Counted from the stretch's first letter, positions 6,501 through 12,822 are shown. The stretch: DNA of 14,004 nucleotides from Candidatus Hydrogenedentota bacterium (GCA_903922535.1 CAIXUF010001124.1:1-14004); one strand, 5' to 3'. Translations and numbers: made by a program. The notes: generated by a model not told the origin, from the letters alone.

Positions 6501-8541
6501 TGCCGTTGTTGTTCTGCAGCCTTTCTGCGACGTTTACGGAGGCTTTGCAGGCACCGAGACGGCGCGCGGGGAGCGCGACTTCAAAGCGCATGCCGCCACC
6601 ATTGACGGCGAGAATGTCCGTGCCTGTGTCTACGGCGCGGACAATGCCCGGCTGGACGGATTTGTCATCACCCGCGGCAACGGGATTGGACGTTTCGGCT
6701 ACAGCAGCGCGCTTGCCGCGCTCCTGTCCACCTTTGGAGGCTATTCGGCCAGCACGCATCTGCTCGCCATCGACAACTCGGGCGTGTCTCCGACCATTGC
6801 GAACTGCACCATCACGGGAAACAGCCCCGGACTCGCGGTCATGGCCAACGTGGCGGATTTTACCCAGACTTCCTGCCCGCTGATCACCGGGTGCATCATT
6901 GCGGACAACGGGGAAGGCGCCTATGCGGTCATGAACGCGGCCTGCGACCACTCCCTGTGCCTTTCGTGTGTCAGCAACAGCACCTTTGCCAGGAACTGGG
7001 TTGGCGTCCTGAATTTTGACGCATCCGGCGGGATATGCATGCCGGCGATCAGGGGGTGCATCTTCTCGGCAAACACCTTTGCGGGTGTGCTGGCCGGTTC
7101 ACTGGACGGAACGTGCCGCGCACAGGTGGAAAACTGCCTCTTCACGCAGCACGAGAACCGCATTCTGGACGTGGAAGGCACCTGGCTGAGCGCTGTCGAA
7201 CTGGATGTTGTCAATTGCACCATTGCCGGCAATCCGACCACGAAGAATGTCATCAATGCGCCGTACAGTGCATGGGGCGGTGTGGCCAGGGTCAATGTGG
7301 TCAACAGCATCGTCTGGGGCAATGGCGGGGCACTGGCCGCGCAGAATTACTTTGTCGATGTTCGGGCTTCCTTCAGCGACGCGGAGGGCGGCTATGCCGG
7401 GACAGGCAACATTGACACGGACCCGCAGTTTGTGGATGGGGCGGCGGGCAATTACCAGTTGCAGACCGGCTCGCCCTGCGTGGATACGGGCACCGCCGAA
7501 GGCGCGCCCGCCGTCGATCTCCTGGGTGTGCCCCGTCCGCAGCGCGGCGGATACGACATGGGCGCCTATGAAGTTCCCAACCCGGTGCCCGCACCGGACG
7601 TGGTCGGCCAAACGCAGGATGCGGCCGCGGAAACGCTGGCAGCCGCAGGTTTTACGGCTGGGACAGTGGCGTATCAATACAGCCTGACGGTGCCGGCCGG
7701 TACGGTGCTCTCCCAAACCCCGGACGGGGGAACTGATGTGCAGCCCGGTTCCGCCATTGATCTCGTGCTGAGCCGGGGCGGGCTGACCGTGCCCGACGTG
7801 GTGGGCAAGCCGCAGGTTGCCGCCGTCGCGACCCTCAGAAACGCCATGCTCGTGGCGGGCGCCGTGACGGAGCAGTACAGCGCAACCGTGCCGTCCGGCA
7901 CGGTGATGGCGCAAACACCCGCGGCCGGGACTTCCGTCCTGCCGTCCACGGCAGTCAATCTCACCGTCAGTCTCGGTGTGCAGCCTTCCGTGATGCCCGA
8001 TGTCCTGGGGCAGCCGCAGGCACAGGCGGAATCGGCCCTCACGGCCGCGGGCCTGGTGCCAGGCACGGTTATGCAGGACCACAGTGACAGCGCGGCGGCG
8101 GGCACCGTGCTCTCGCAAAGTCCCTCGCCGGGTGCGGAACTGCCTTCGGGAACGGTGGTCAGCATCGTGGTGAGCCTTGGACCGGCCCCACCGGTGCCCG
8201 AAACGGCCGAGGGCGAAGGTGAAACCCTGAACGCGGACACCGTGAAACAGCAGTTGGCGGCAGTACCCGCTTCGGCAGATGCCAATGCCGACGAACGGTT
8301 GTCGTTCGAAGAGGCTGCCGCAGCGGTGCCAGGGTTGACCCGGGCCCAGTTTGATGCACTCGACACGAACCATGACGGGCTGTTGGCCTCCGATGAACTG
8401 GGCAACGACGACTTCTCCGGGTGTGCGGGACGCCATGGCAACAAAAGCGGCTTCAATACAGTAAGCTTTGGCAGGCGCATGGGCGACCTGTTCTTGGCGG
8501 GCCTGGGATTTCTGGACCCGGCCGCAATCCATCGTCCATAA
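3514..8541 (+). CDS. Giant secreted IPT/TIG-beta-helix-PASTA-EF-hand protein
   Basis: 1675 aa predicted exported surface or extracellular protein, probably adhesive or glycan-binding. A signal peptide spans residues 1-25 (MTRNS, hydrophobic core, AGA before the cleavage point). Ten IPT/TIG immunoglobulin-like repeats fill about 27-941. A right-handed parallel beta-helix follows (about 942-1352), opening VRVDADNVSGTEDGTGWETAF, with rungs such as NCTITGN, GCIIADN and NCLFTQH, and closing with DTDPQFVD and GGYDMGAYE. Three PASTA domains (about 1358-1562; PDVVGQT, PDVVGKP, PDVLGQP) are followed by an EGEGE linker and two EF-hand-like loops (1589-1600 and 1617-1628). The C-terminus GCAGRHG...MGDLFLAGLGFL looks like a shortened sorting or membrane tail. 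The ATG at 3514 follows AGGGAGG (3499-3505). No catalytic residues of a polysaccharide lyase are evident, so enzyme activity is not claimed. It precedes the minor-pilin cassette but has its own promoter and terminator candidates. Confidence 0.95.
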   Translation: MTRNSGLSLVVAVCLGAVFTTVAGAAPLLSSLSPDYGSGMVGTVVTIHGTGLSVTGVTRVLFGDADASEVAVSDSGGGNFSLSCKTPPHWGGLCSVTVINPDQSSATLADAYVFVPGILETNVTGALPCFSPTAGGKTIFVVGQEAGLPFSLYTLTIGGVPITGVREYRVQGHMPLYSAVSPPHAAGLVGFGIVGYGELLPNCFIYSDATAPLVLSCSPTHDWDYGGAEVDIVAGNLPLTGTPTVSFGGVESAIVVVHPDFGGYITCAAPPHIAGLVDIVVTNPDGQSGTLPGAFNYDSTYQPKLDSLSPNEGPGYQSNYVTITGSGFAPTGGTTQVTFGGVPATDVFVGGGTILYCHTPLHAAGTVDVVVTNPGGKVGSLANGYTFLPPLVPVPTVATPNSGQEAGGTMVTIAGTGFMLDGYTQVSFGDHQSNNVLVKDAVDGSRYIICQTPGHAPGTVDIVVTNPGNTTGTLAGGFTYLPQTPPSLVSVTPGEGSTLGGDSVTLYGTGFTPYQPLQVTFGGMYTSSYYVQAVDDHTLICSTPVHAAGEVDVAVIAADGTTGVLPGGFLYVDAPPPTIDTVSPDADLTTGGTAITVTGTGFCASYNYSGSVKVLLGGVEAFSVYASSSSHIVCYTPVHSPGPVDVEIVNPDGKRAVLPGGFTYVDAPSPHPLGLTPAHGLTLGGATVSISGSDFCTNGYTPTKVLFGEVESTSVSAWNISAIQCKTPPHAPGTVDVTVVNPDGKVGVIPGGFTYLATMNPVISRLGESLGYATGGSSLAIYGTDFSLSGTTRVTFDGAEAVNVRVYDAGDGTMEIACRTPHHAPGMVDVTVFNPGGGEATLHSAYLYILGPPPMPEKITPTEGPSTGGTPVVISGNYFGRLGTLQVTFGAEAATGVRVISEETISCLAPPQAPGTVDVTVINEDGQSGTLPGAFVYRAPAVKVVRVDADNVSGTEDGTGWETAFTSIQSGIDAIAATGEPGEVWVAGSTYTGTEDAVVVLQPFCDVYGGFAGTETARGERDFKAHAATIDGENVRACVYGADNARLDGFVITRGNGIGRFGYSSALAALLSTFGGYSASTHLLAIDNSGVSPTIANCTITGNSPGLAVMANVADFTQTSCPLITGCIIADNGEGAYAVMNAACDHSLCLSCVSNSTFARNWVGVLNFDASGGICMPAIRGCIFSANTFAGVLAGSLDGTCRAQVENCLFTQHENRILDVEGTWLSAVELDVVNCTIAGNPTTKNVINAPYSAWGGVARVNVVNSIVWGNGGALAAQNYFVDVRASFSDAEGGYAGTGNIDTDPQFVDGAAGNYQLQTGSPCVDTGTAEGAPAVDLLGVPRPQRGGYDMGAYEVPNPVPAPDVVGQTQDAAAETLAAAGFTAGTVAYQYSLTVPAGTVLSQTPDGGTDVQPGSAIDLVLSRGGLTVPDVVGKPQVAAVATLRNAMLVAGAVTEQYSATVPSGTVMAQTPAAGTSVLPSTAVNLTVSLGVQPSVMPDVLGQPQAQAESALTAAGLVPGTVMQDHSDSAAAGTVLSQSPSPGAELPSGTVVSIVVSLGPAPPVPETAEGEGETLNADTVKQQLAAVPASADANADERLSFEEAAAAVPGLTRAQFDALDTNHDGLLASDELGNDDFSGCAGRHGNKSGFNTVSFGRRMGDLFLAGLGFLDPAAIHRP
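3592..6336 (+). repeat. Ten tandem IPT/TIG domain repeats within the giant gene
   Basis: About 90-residue units, each with a start like 'SPxxGxxxGGTxVTIxGTGF', a middle 'VxFGG' and an end like 'TPPHAPGTVDVTVVNPDG' plus 'LPGGFTY'. Repeat 2 (starting near ILETNVTG) is the most diverged. Nine of ten carry a Cys four to five residues before the conserved His/Gln (CKTPPH, CHTPLH, CQTPGH, CSTPVH, CYTPVH, CRTPHH). They are similar but not identical at DNA level, so they look old rather than recently amplified. Confidence 0.85.
7585..8199 (+). repeat. Three PASTA domain repeats within the giant gene
   Basis: Three units of about 67 residues, each beginning PDV[VL]G, containing an 'A...L..AG...G' helix, 'GTV[LM][AS]Q[TS]P', and ending in a strand before a short linker. 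This is the PASTA fold usually found outside Ser/Thr kinases and penicillin-binding proteins. Here there is no kinase or transpeptidase domain. Confidence 0.8.
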
Positions 8542-8617
8542 GAAGATTCAACACAAGACAGCCACGCCCGCGCACCCGTCCATCGCTGCCAGCCGTCTTT
8601 TGCCGGGAGCGCCTGTC

Positions 8618-8642
8618 ACTCCCGCGCAGGCGGAAGTATTTC
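8618..8642 (+). terminator. Candidate intrinsic terminator after the giant gene
   Basis: ACTCCCGC (8618-8625), GCAG loop, GCGGAAGT (8630-8637) form an 8-bp stem with one mismatch, followed by ATTTCT. It lies 76 nt past the stop. Overlapping alternative stems exist: CGGGAG/CTCCCG (8604-8624) and CGCCTG/CAGGCG (8610-8632). Confidence 0.45.
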
Positions 8643-8685
8643 TGTCGGCCGTTCTTCCTGCCCCCCACACAAGTGCCCAATCATA

Positions 8686-8694
8686 TGTTACAAT
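8686..8694 (+). promoter_or_regulatory. Candidate extended -10 promoter before the chimeric prepilin
   Basis: TGTTACAAT is an extended -10 (TGn + TACAAT, 5 of 6 to consensus). No good -35 is visible 16-18 nt upstream (C-rich), which an extended -10 can tolerate. Transcription would begin near 8701, about 37 nt before the ATG at 8738. Confidence 0.35.
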
Positions 8695-8737
8695 TTCTCG
8701 GGTTAGGTTCCTCAGATAAATATATTGGAGTTCGGGC

Positions 8738-9169
8738 ATGGTCAAGAATGATGACACATATAAGATGACACACCTACGCCTCTCAGGGCTTTCTCTTATA
8801 GAGTTCGTGATTGCCTCCGGGGTGGCGGTCAAGGGGAATGTGAACGTCGGTGGTTCCGTGCACGTTCTCAAGGACAATCTGCTCGCGGACGGCATTGCCC
8901 GTGTGTTGCATGAGGGTGGGGTGATGGTCGAAAGCGGTTGTGGGTCCAGAATCTCCTCCCATCCCTTGGGGTATGGGCGGGCGTCTCGCCTCATAACCGG
9001 TCAAGACATTGTCACATGCATCATTCCTGCCGGAACTCAGGAATTTCGTGGTCGCAATTCAGGGAATCCCCTATTCTCGAAACGCCCGGGGCGGGGTAAA
9101 ATTCATATGGATTCATCCTCTGGAGTCCTGCATGAAAACGCGAAACACATCCCTGTTGGGGAGTGCTGA
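8738..9169 (+). pseudogene. Chimeric remnant: PilV-like start joined to internal PilX-like segment
   Basis: A 143-codon frame, ATG at 8738 after TTGGAG. Residues 1-17 are a leader of the same length as that of the PilV-like gene downstream, followed by the prepilin cleavage site and start SG-LSLIEFVIASG. The hydrophobic helix then stops after about a dozen residues and becomes GNVNVGGSVHVLKDNLLADG, nearly the same as GNVNIGGSVHILGDNLLAGG at residues 195-214 of the PilX-like protein. At DNA level 8784-8832 matches 9227-9275 at about 40 of 49 positions, and 8827-8899 matches 10840-10912 at about 61 of 73 (counted by eye). The remaining 90 residues match nothing I recognise. A truncated alpha-1 helix cannot pack as a pilin core, so I call it a pseudogene, though the frame is open and has a ribosome binding site. 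Confidence 0.75.
9097..9102 (+). promoter_or_regulatory. Possible -10 element for the pilVWX-like operon
   Basis: TAAAAT (5 of 6 to TATAAT) lies 79 nt upstream of the chosen PilV-like start. The best -35 at suitable spacing is TTCTCG (9074-9079), which is poor. The operon may instead be read from the promoter near 8690. Tentative. Confidence 0.2.
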
Positions 9170-9180
9170 AAGGGTACATC

Positions 9181-9630
9181 ATGGCCAATATTGCTGACAT
9201 GCACAAAAGATCAGGCCGAACACATTCAGGGTTTACCCTTATAGAACTCATGATTGCCTCCGGGGTGGTGGCCATGAGCATGGGCCTGCTCTTTGGGTCG
9301 CTGGTCAGCATTGGCACGTCGGGGCAGGTTGCCGAGGGGAAGACCCAGGCCGTGGCCTATGGGATGAGCGTGCTGGAGCAGGTGCGGTACACCCCGCGCG
9401 CCGCGCTGTTCATCTATTCACCACCAGCCCCGCCGCAGGTCCCGGGTTTCACCATGGCGATGGTGCTGGACGCGCTCGACGCCAACGGCAATGCCGTGCG
9501 GCTGCCCCTAACCAATGCGGCCGCGGGGGCCGGCCTGCCCAATCCGCTGGCAGTGCGGGCGACCGTGGTGTACGCCACGCCAAGGGGGCAGGTCTGCGCC
9601 CTTACCTCAACTGCGTACGCCGGAAACTAG
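9181..9630 (+). CDS. PilV-like prepilin (minor pilin/pseudopilin)
   Basis: 149 aa type IV prepilin-like protein, expected to be cleaved and methylated by prepilin peptidase and inserted in the inner membrane as part of a minor-pilin or pseudopilin complex. The leader is basic and 17 residues long (MANIADMHKRSGRTHSG), then FTLIELMIASGVVAMSMGL with the conserved Glu at mature position 5 and a hydrophobic helix to about residue 42. The segment AEGKTQAVAYGMSVLEQVRY resembles the PilV/GspI group. I chose ATG 9181, with AAAGGG 6 nt upstream, over the in-frame GTG at 9163. The next gene, 25 nt downstream if its ATG 9656 is used, has the identical AAAGGG-N6-ATG signal. The globular part is short and unremarkable. 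Assignment to PilV rather than GspI rests on gene order. Confidence 0.85.
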   Translation: MANIADMHKRSGRTHSGFTLIELMIASGVVAMSMGLLFGSLVSIGTSGQVAEGKTQAVAYGMSVLEQVRYTPRAALFIYSPPAPPQVPGFTMAMVLDALDANGNAVRLPLTNAAAGAGLPNPLAVRATVVYATPRGQVCALTSTAYAGN

Positions 9631-9655
9631 CGTTATGCAGCCCAAAGGGCGTTTC

Positions 9656-10237
9656 ATGCGGCGGCGCGGTTTCACCCTGATTGAGATGGTGATGGTGGTG
9701 GCCATTTTCACCGTCGTGATGGGGGCGCTTATGGGGCTGTCACTGGGCATGAGCAGAACATCCAGCGTGCAGCGCGCAAAGATGACAGCCACCGAAGAGG
9801 CCCAAAGAGCCCTGGAAACACTGGTGGCCAGAGTGCATGCGGCGGCGGCCACCTCCATCAACACGGCCAGCCTGCCCGGTGATGTGCTGACTTTTCGCGC
9901 GGCCACCGACGTGGACGGTAACGGCACAGCGGTGAACGCGACCGCGGCTCTGGAACTGGGGACCCAAATCACCGTGCAGGCGGACACCGCCGACGCGAAC
10001 AAGGACGGAGTGACCAAGACGCAGCTTGTGATGGTTCAGGGGACCAAGACGCGCGTGCTCTGCAACGGGCTGCCGCCGGACTCGGCCACCAAGACAAACG
10101 GCGTGCCGCTTGTGAAGGGGTTCTGGGTGGTGCCGCGCAACGGTGGGCTGGATATCACCGTGCAGACGGAGGTCAAGGACAACCGCGGAAAGCCGTACCG
10201 GGTGTCCCTGACCGAATTCGCGGTGCCGAGGAACTAA
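9656..10237 (+). CDS. PilW-like prepilin (minor pilin/GspJ-type)
   Basis: 193 aa prepilin-like protein. It starts MRRRG followed directly by FTLIEMVMVVAIFTVVMGAL: a very short basic leader, the cleavage Gly, Glu at mature position 5 and a hydrophobic helix. ATG 9656 has AAAGGG with 6-nt spacing; an in-frame ATG at 9635 (MQPKGRF...) lacks such a site. The globular domain carries FRAATDVDGNGTAVNA and ADTADANKDGVTKTQL, two Asp/Asn/Gly-rich loops that could bind calcium, and ends in strands (FWVVPRNGGLDITVQTEV, YRVSLTEFAVPRN) typical of PilW/GspJ-like proteins. It lies between the PilV- and PilX-like genes in the same order as the pilVWX cassettes of proteobacteria. Role inferred: minor pilin of a type IV pilus or type II secretion-like machine. 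Confidence 0.85.
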   Translation: MRRRGFTLIEMVMVVAIFTVVMGALMGLSLGMSRTSSVQRAKMTATEEAQRALETLVARVHAAAATSINTASLPGDVLTFRAATDVDGNGTAVNATAALELGTQITVQADTADANKDGVTKTQLVMVQGTKTRVLCNGLPPDSATKTNGVPLVKGFWVVPRNGGLDITVQTEVKDNRGKPYRVSLTEFAVPRN

Positions 10238-10264
10238 ACCTACGGCAAGACTGGAGGGTCCGGA

Positions 10265-12010
10265 ATGACAACTGGAAGAGACGACAGACTTCAGAGAGGC
10301 GATGCGGGCATGGCCCTGATGACAGCCACCATCTTCGTCGCCGTGGTCCTGGTGACCGTGGTTGCCGTGGCCGCGCGTCACGTCCAGCAGCTTCGGAACG
10401 CCGATTCCCACCAGAACTACAACAAGGCCTTCGATGCAATGGAGGCGGCGCTGGCCATGAGCAAGGCGCAACTGGAAAGCACCGGCAGCGGGACCATCGG
10501 CCTGGACGGTTGGACGCCGGTGTACGACGCGAACAAACAGCTCGTCCTGCCCGATTTCACCGCGTCGGCCAGCCATCCGGTGTCACTTCCCACCGACCCC
10601 GGCGTCACGGGGAACATCACCCCGCAGGTCCTTGCCTACTCCGTGAACTGGGGCACCGACGGACGGGACAACAACGGGGACGGCTCCATTGACGACGCGA
10701 ACGAAAAGGGCATCCGCAGCATCCACGCCGCGGCGAAATACCGCAACGTTACGCGGCGGGTCGAGGCGGTCTACGGCGCCACCGATGTGAACGTGTGGAA
10801 CAACGCCATCTTCGCCGGTGCCGGAGCGTCCGGTGGCGTGGTCCAGGGAAATGTGAACATCGGCGGTTCTGTGCACATTCTCGGGGACAACCTGCTTGCG
10901 GGCGGCATCGCCATCGAGGACGCCATCGACCTCAGCGGCAACACCCTCCTGCAGAACAATTACAACGGCGTGCCCTACTTCCTTGAGGCCCGCGTGCCCG
11001 CCCTGCCGACGGTGGTCGTGGGCAACAAAACCGTCGAAACGCTCCACGCCAAATTGCGCGTCAAGCACGGCCTGGTCGGCATGTCGGGCAACTCGCGCAT
11101 CGGTGAGTATTACAGTCCCTGGGACAACGCAAAGGACCAGGTGGACGGCACCTACGTGACTGACGGATGGACCGGCAACAAGACCACGGCCGACGGCGGC
11201 CGCGGCATTCCGACGAGCGTGTACAGCGACAACGGATGGAGCGCCCTGTACGATCTGGGGGACAAGGTTCCGTTCCCGCAGTTGAGCGACCCATGGCTCG
11301 ACCCGGCCACCGGCGCAAAGGTAACCCGGTCCTCAACGGGCCTGCCCTACACGCAGGAGGAATACTTCACTGAGGTGCTCCTGGCCGATCCCGCCAACCC
11401 GACCGACGGCATTTACACGGGCAACATCACCCTCAACACGGGCGGCACAGCCTTCTACTGGAATGCCACCACCAACACCATGCTTACCGGCGCCGCCGCG
11501 CTCGCCGCCGCGCCGGCCGCGACCGACGATTACCTCAAGTTCAACCCCGCTACGGACACGCTCAAGGTGAACGGCCAGATCAAAATCAACGGCACCCTCT
11601 CCCTCACGGGCGGGACGATCTACTACAGCGGACGCTGCGCCATCCTGGCCACCGGCAACGTGAGCATAGACACAAGTCTCCTCTCCTGCAACAACGGCGT
11701 CCCCTCGAACTACACGAACAGTTTCCCGGTGAACAACTGCCTGGGCATCATGACCAAGGCGAACATGAGCCTGGGCACCTCCTCGCAACTGGACATGCTG
11801 GGCGCCTTCTACGCGGCGGGCACCATCTCCATGGCAAAACAAACGAACCTGATGGGCACCATTGTGGCCACCTATTTTGACATAGGCAACCAGGTGCCGA
11901 ACATTTTCCAGGTGCCGACCCTGGCCAGCAATCTGCCCCTTGGGATGGCCGGCAACTACCCGATTCTGGCCTTGGTTGAGGTGTCCTGGCGCGAGGTGGG
12001 TCTTGGATGA
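10265..12010 (+). CDS. PilX-like protein with long beta-rich extracytoplasmic domain
   Basis: 581 aa. A basic N-terminus then GMALMTATIFVAVVLVTVVAVAAR (membrane helix, about 16-38) is the PilX/GspK-type start, which lacks the FTLIE core. PilX homologues are often under 250 aa; here a long exported domain follows. It contains a calcium-loop-like DGRDNNGDGSIDDANE (132-147), a strand-rich part GNVNIGGSVHILGDN (195-209), GNITLNTGGTAFYWNA, NGQIKINGTLSLTGGTIYYS, ATGNVSIDTSLLS and AGTISMAKQTNLMGTIVAT. These repeated Gly/Asn-turn strands suggest a stacked beta architecture, as in other large PilX-N-terminal proteins. ATG 10265 follows GGAGGG (10253-10258). Its stop overlaps the next gene's start (ATGA), indicating translational coupling. 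Residues 195-215 are the source of the second half of the chimera at 8738. Confidence 0.85.
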   Translation: MTTGRDDRLQRGDAGMALMTATIFVAVVLVTVVAVAARHVQQLRNADSHQNYNKAFDAMEAALAMSKAQLESTGSGTIGLDGWTPVYDANKQLVLPDFTASASHPVSLPTDPGVTGNITPQVLAYSVNWGTDGRDNNGDGSIDDANEKGIRSIHAAAKYRNVTRRVEAVYGATDVNVWNNAIFAGAGASGGVVQGNVNIGGSVHILGDNLLAGGIAIEDAIDLSGNTLLQNNYNGVPYFLEARVPALPTVVVGNKTVETLHAKLRVKHGLVGMSGNSRIGEYYSPWDNAKDQVDGTYVTDGWTGNKTTADGGRGIPTSVYSDNGWSALYDLGDKVPFPQLSDPWLDPATGAKVTRSSTGLPYTQEEYFTEVLLADPANPTDGIYTGNITLNTGGTAFYWNATTNTMLTGAAALAAAPAATDDYLKFNPATDTLKVNGQIKINGTLSLTGGTIYYSGRCAILATGNVSIDTSLLSCNNGVPSNYTNSFPVNNCLGIMTKANMSLGTSSQLDMLGAFYAAGTISMAKQTNLMGTIVATYFDIGNQVPNIFQVPTLASNLPLGMAGNYPILALVEVSWREVGLG

Positions 12011-12750
12011 ACAGAACGAGCCCCATAGACAAGACGTTTGCCGGTGTGGTCAGGCAGGAATGGCGTCTTGCCCTTATCTTCGCCTGGGCCGTGGCGGGGG
12101 TGGGGTTGGGCGTGTACAAGGCCTTCGTCGGCGGCGCTGACGCAGCGGTGGCAACCCGGGTCTCAACCCGGGTCTCAACCCTTAACCCAAACACGGTCAT
12201 GGGCGAGACTCAGATGCGCGAGGTGCTTCTTACGGTGCCAGCCCCCCCCCCACCCACCGTCCACGAAGAGAAACTGGGGGCGGTCGGCAGGCACCGTGCC
12301 CGGTACGACGCCAATCCGGAGGATCCGGATGCGGAAGCGCTGCTGCGCGCGATGGGCAACCTGTACAAACAAACAGGCGATTTCCAGAATGCCGCATGGG
12401 CATACCAGCAACTGCTCAAGAAATTTCCCCAAAGCCGGGGCAGGACTGCGGTGTACGTGGAACTTGCCGGCTGTTTCGAACAGCTCACGGACGGGGACAA
12501 CCTAACCCGGCTCTATCTCGACATGATGAAGGTTTTTCCGAAAGATTCCGACGAGTACAAGTTTGCCGAGGCGGGCATCCACCGTTCTGACTTGAAGCTG
12601 AGGCGGCGGGATCCGAACGCAAGGCCGGAGTCGGGACCGGAGGGAACCTTCACAGTGGACAAACTGGCGGACAGTTCCACCCACTATGCCGACTCCGGGC
12701 CCGAACCGGACGCGCGCGCATCCGACCCCGGACAAAGCCCGGTGCCATGA
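12007..12750 (+). CDS. Membrane-anchored TPR protein
   Basis: 247 aa. A single membrane helix (about 20-40, LALIFAWAVAGVGLGVYKAF) is followed by a Ser/Thr/Pro-rich linker and two tetratricopeptide-like repeats (about 109-142, AEALLRAMGNLYKQTGDFQNAAWAYQQLLKKFPQ in outline, and 146-180). The tail (200-247) is Pro/Asp/Ser-rich and disordered. It would be inserted in the inner membrane with the TPRs in the periplasm or cytoplasm; topology is not fixed by sequence, although R/K before the helix favours N-in. The ATGA overlap with the PilX-like gene suggests it works in the same complex, perhaps as a pilotin or scaffold-like factor; that is inference. The linker contains a 12-bp tandem repeat and a run of ten C residues (see findings). 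The frame stays intact through the TPRs. Confidence 0.8.
   Translation: MNRTSPIDKTFAGVVRQEWRLALIFAWAVAGVGLGVYKAFVGGADAAVATRVSTRVSTLNPNTVMGETQMREVLLTVPAPPPPTVHEEKLGAVGRHRARYDANPEDPDAEALLRAMGNLYKQTGDFQNAAWAYQQLLKKFPQSRGRTAVYVELAGCFEQLTDGDNLTRLYLDMMKVFPKDSDEYKFAEAGIHRSDLKLRRRDPNARPESGPEGTFTVDKLADSSTHYADSGPEPDARASDPGQSPVP
12152..12181 (+). repeat. 12-bp tandem repeat, 2.5 copies
   Basis: The unit CAACCCGGGTCT occurs at 12152-12163 and 12164-12175, followed by CAACCC. The two full copies are identical, and the unit is a multiple of three, adding TRVS each time. It lies in the linker just after the membrane helix of the TPR protein, where length changes would be tolerated. Confidence 0.8.
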
Positions 12751-12784
12751 CGCCAACGCAGCCCGCAGGGAACGCGGCAGGACA

Positions 12785-12799
12785 CCGTGGGCGCCACGG
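12785..12799 (+). terminator. Short GC-rich hairpin after the TPR gene
   Basis: CCGTGG-GCG-CCACGG is a perfect 6-bp stem with a 3-nt loop, 35 nt past the TPR stop. No T-run follows, so on its own it is a weak terminator; it may act with the hairpin at 12823. Confidence 0.3.
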
Positions 12800-12822
12800 G
12801 AAGAACGCCCGGCAAAAGACAG

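Noticed and set aside
7099..8532. A long minus-strand open frame (about 477 codons) opposite the end of the giant gene
   Set aside because: The Arg/His/Gly-rich composition is typical of antisense frames in GC-rich DNA; the plus strand carries obvious beta-helix and PASTA domains.
9132..9197. 21-codon frame MKTRNTSLLGSAERVHHGQYC after TGGAG, overlapping the PilV-like start
   Set aside because: Start signal is fair but the peptide has no recognisable character and lies in the tail of the decayed chimera; chance is likely.
8784..10912. Diversity-generating retroelement (template/variable repeat pair) linking the chimera and the PilX-like gene
   Set aside because: Differences between copies are spread over all bases, mostly transitions, and not concentrated at adenines. 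No reverse transcriptase is in the window.
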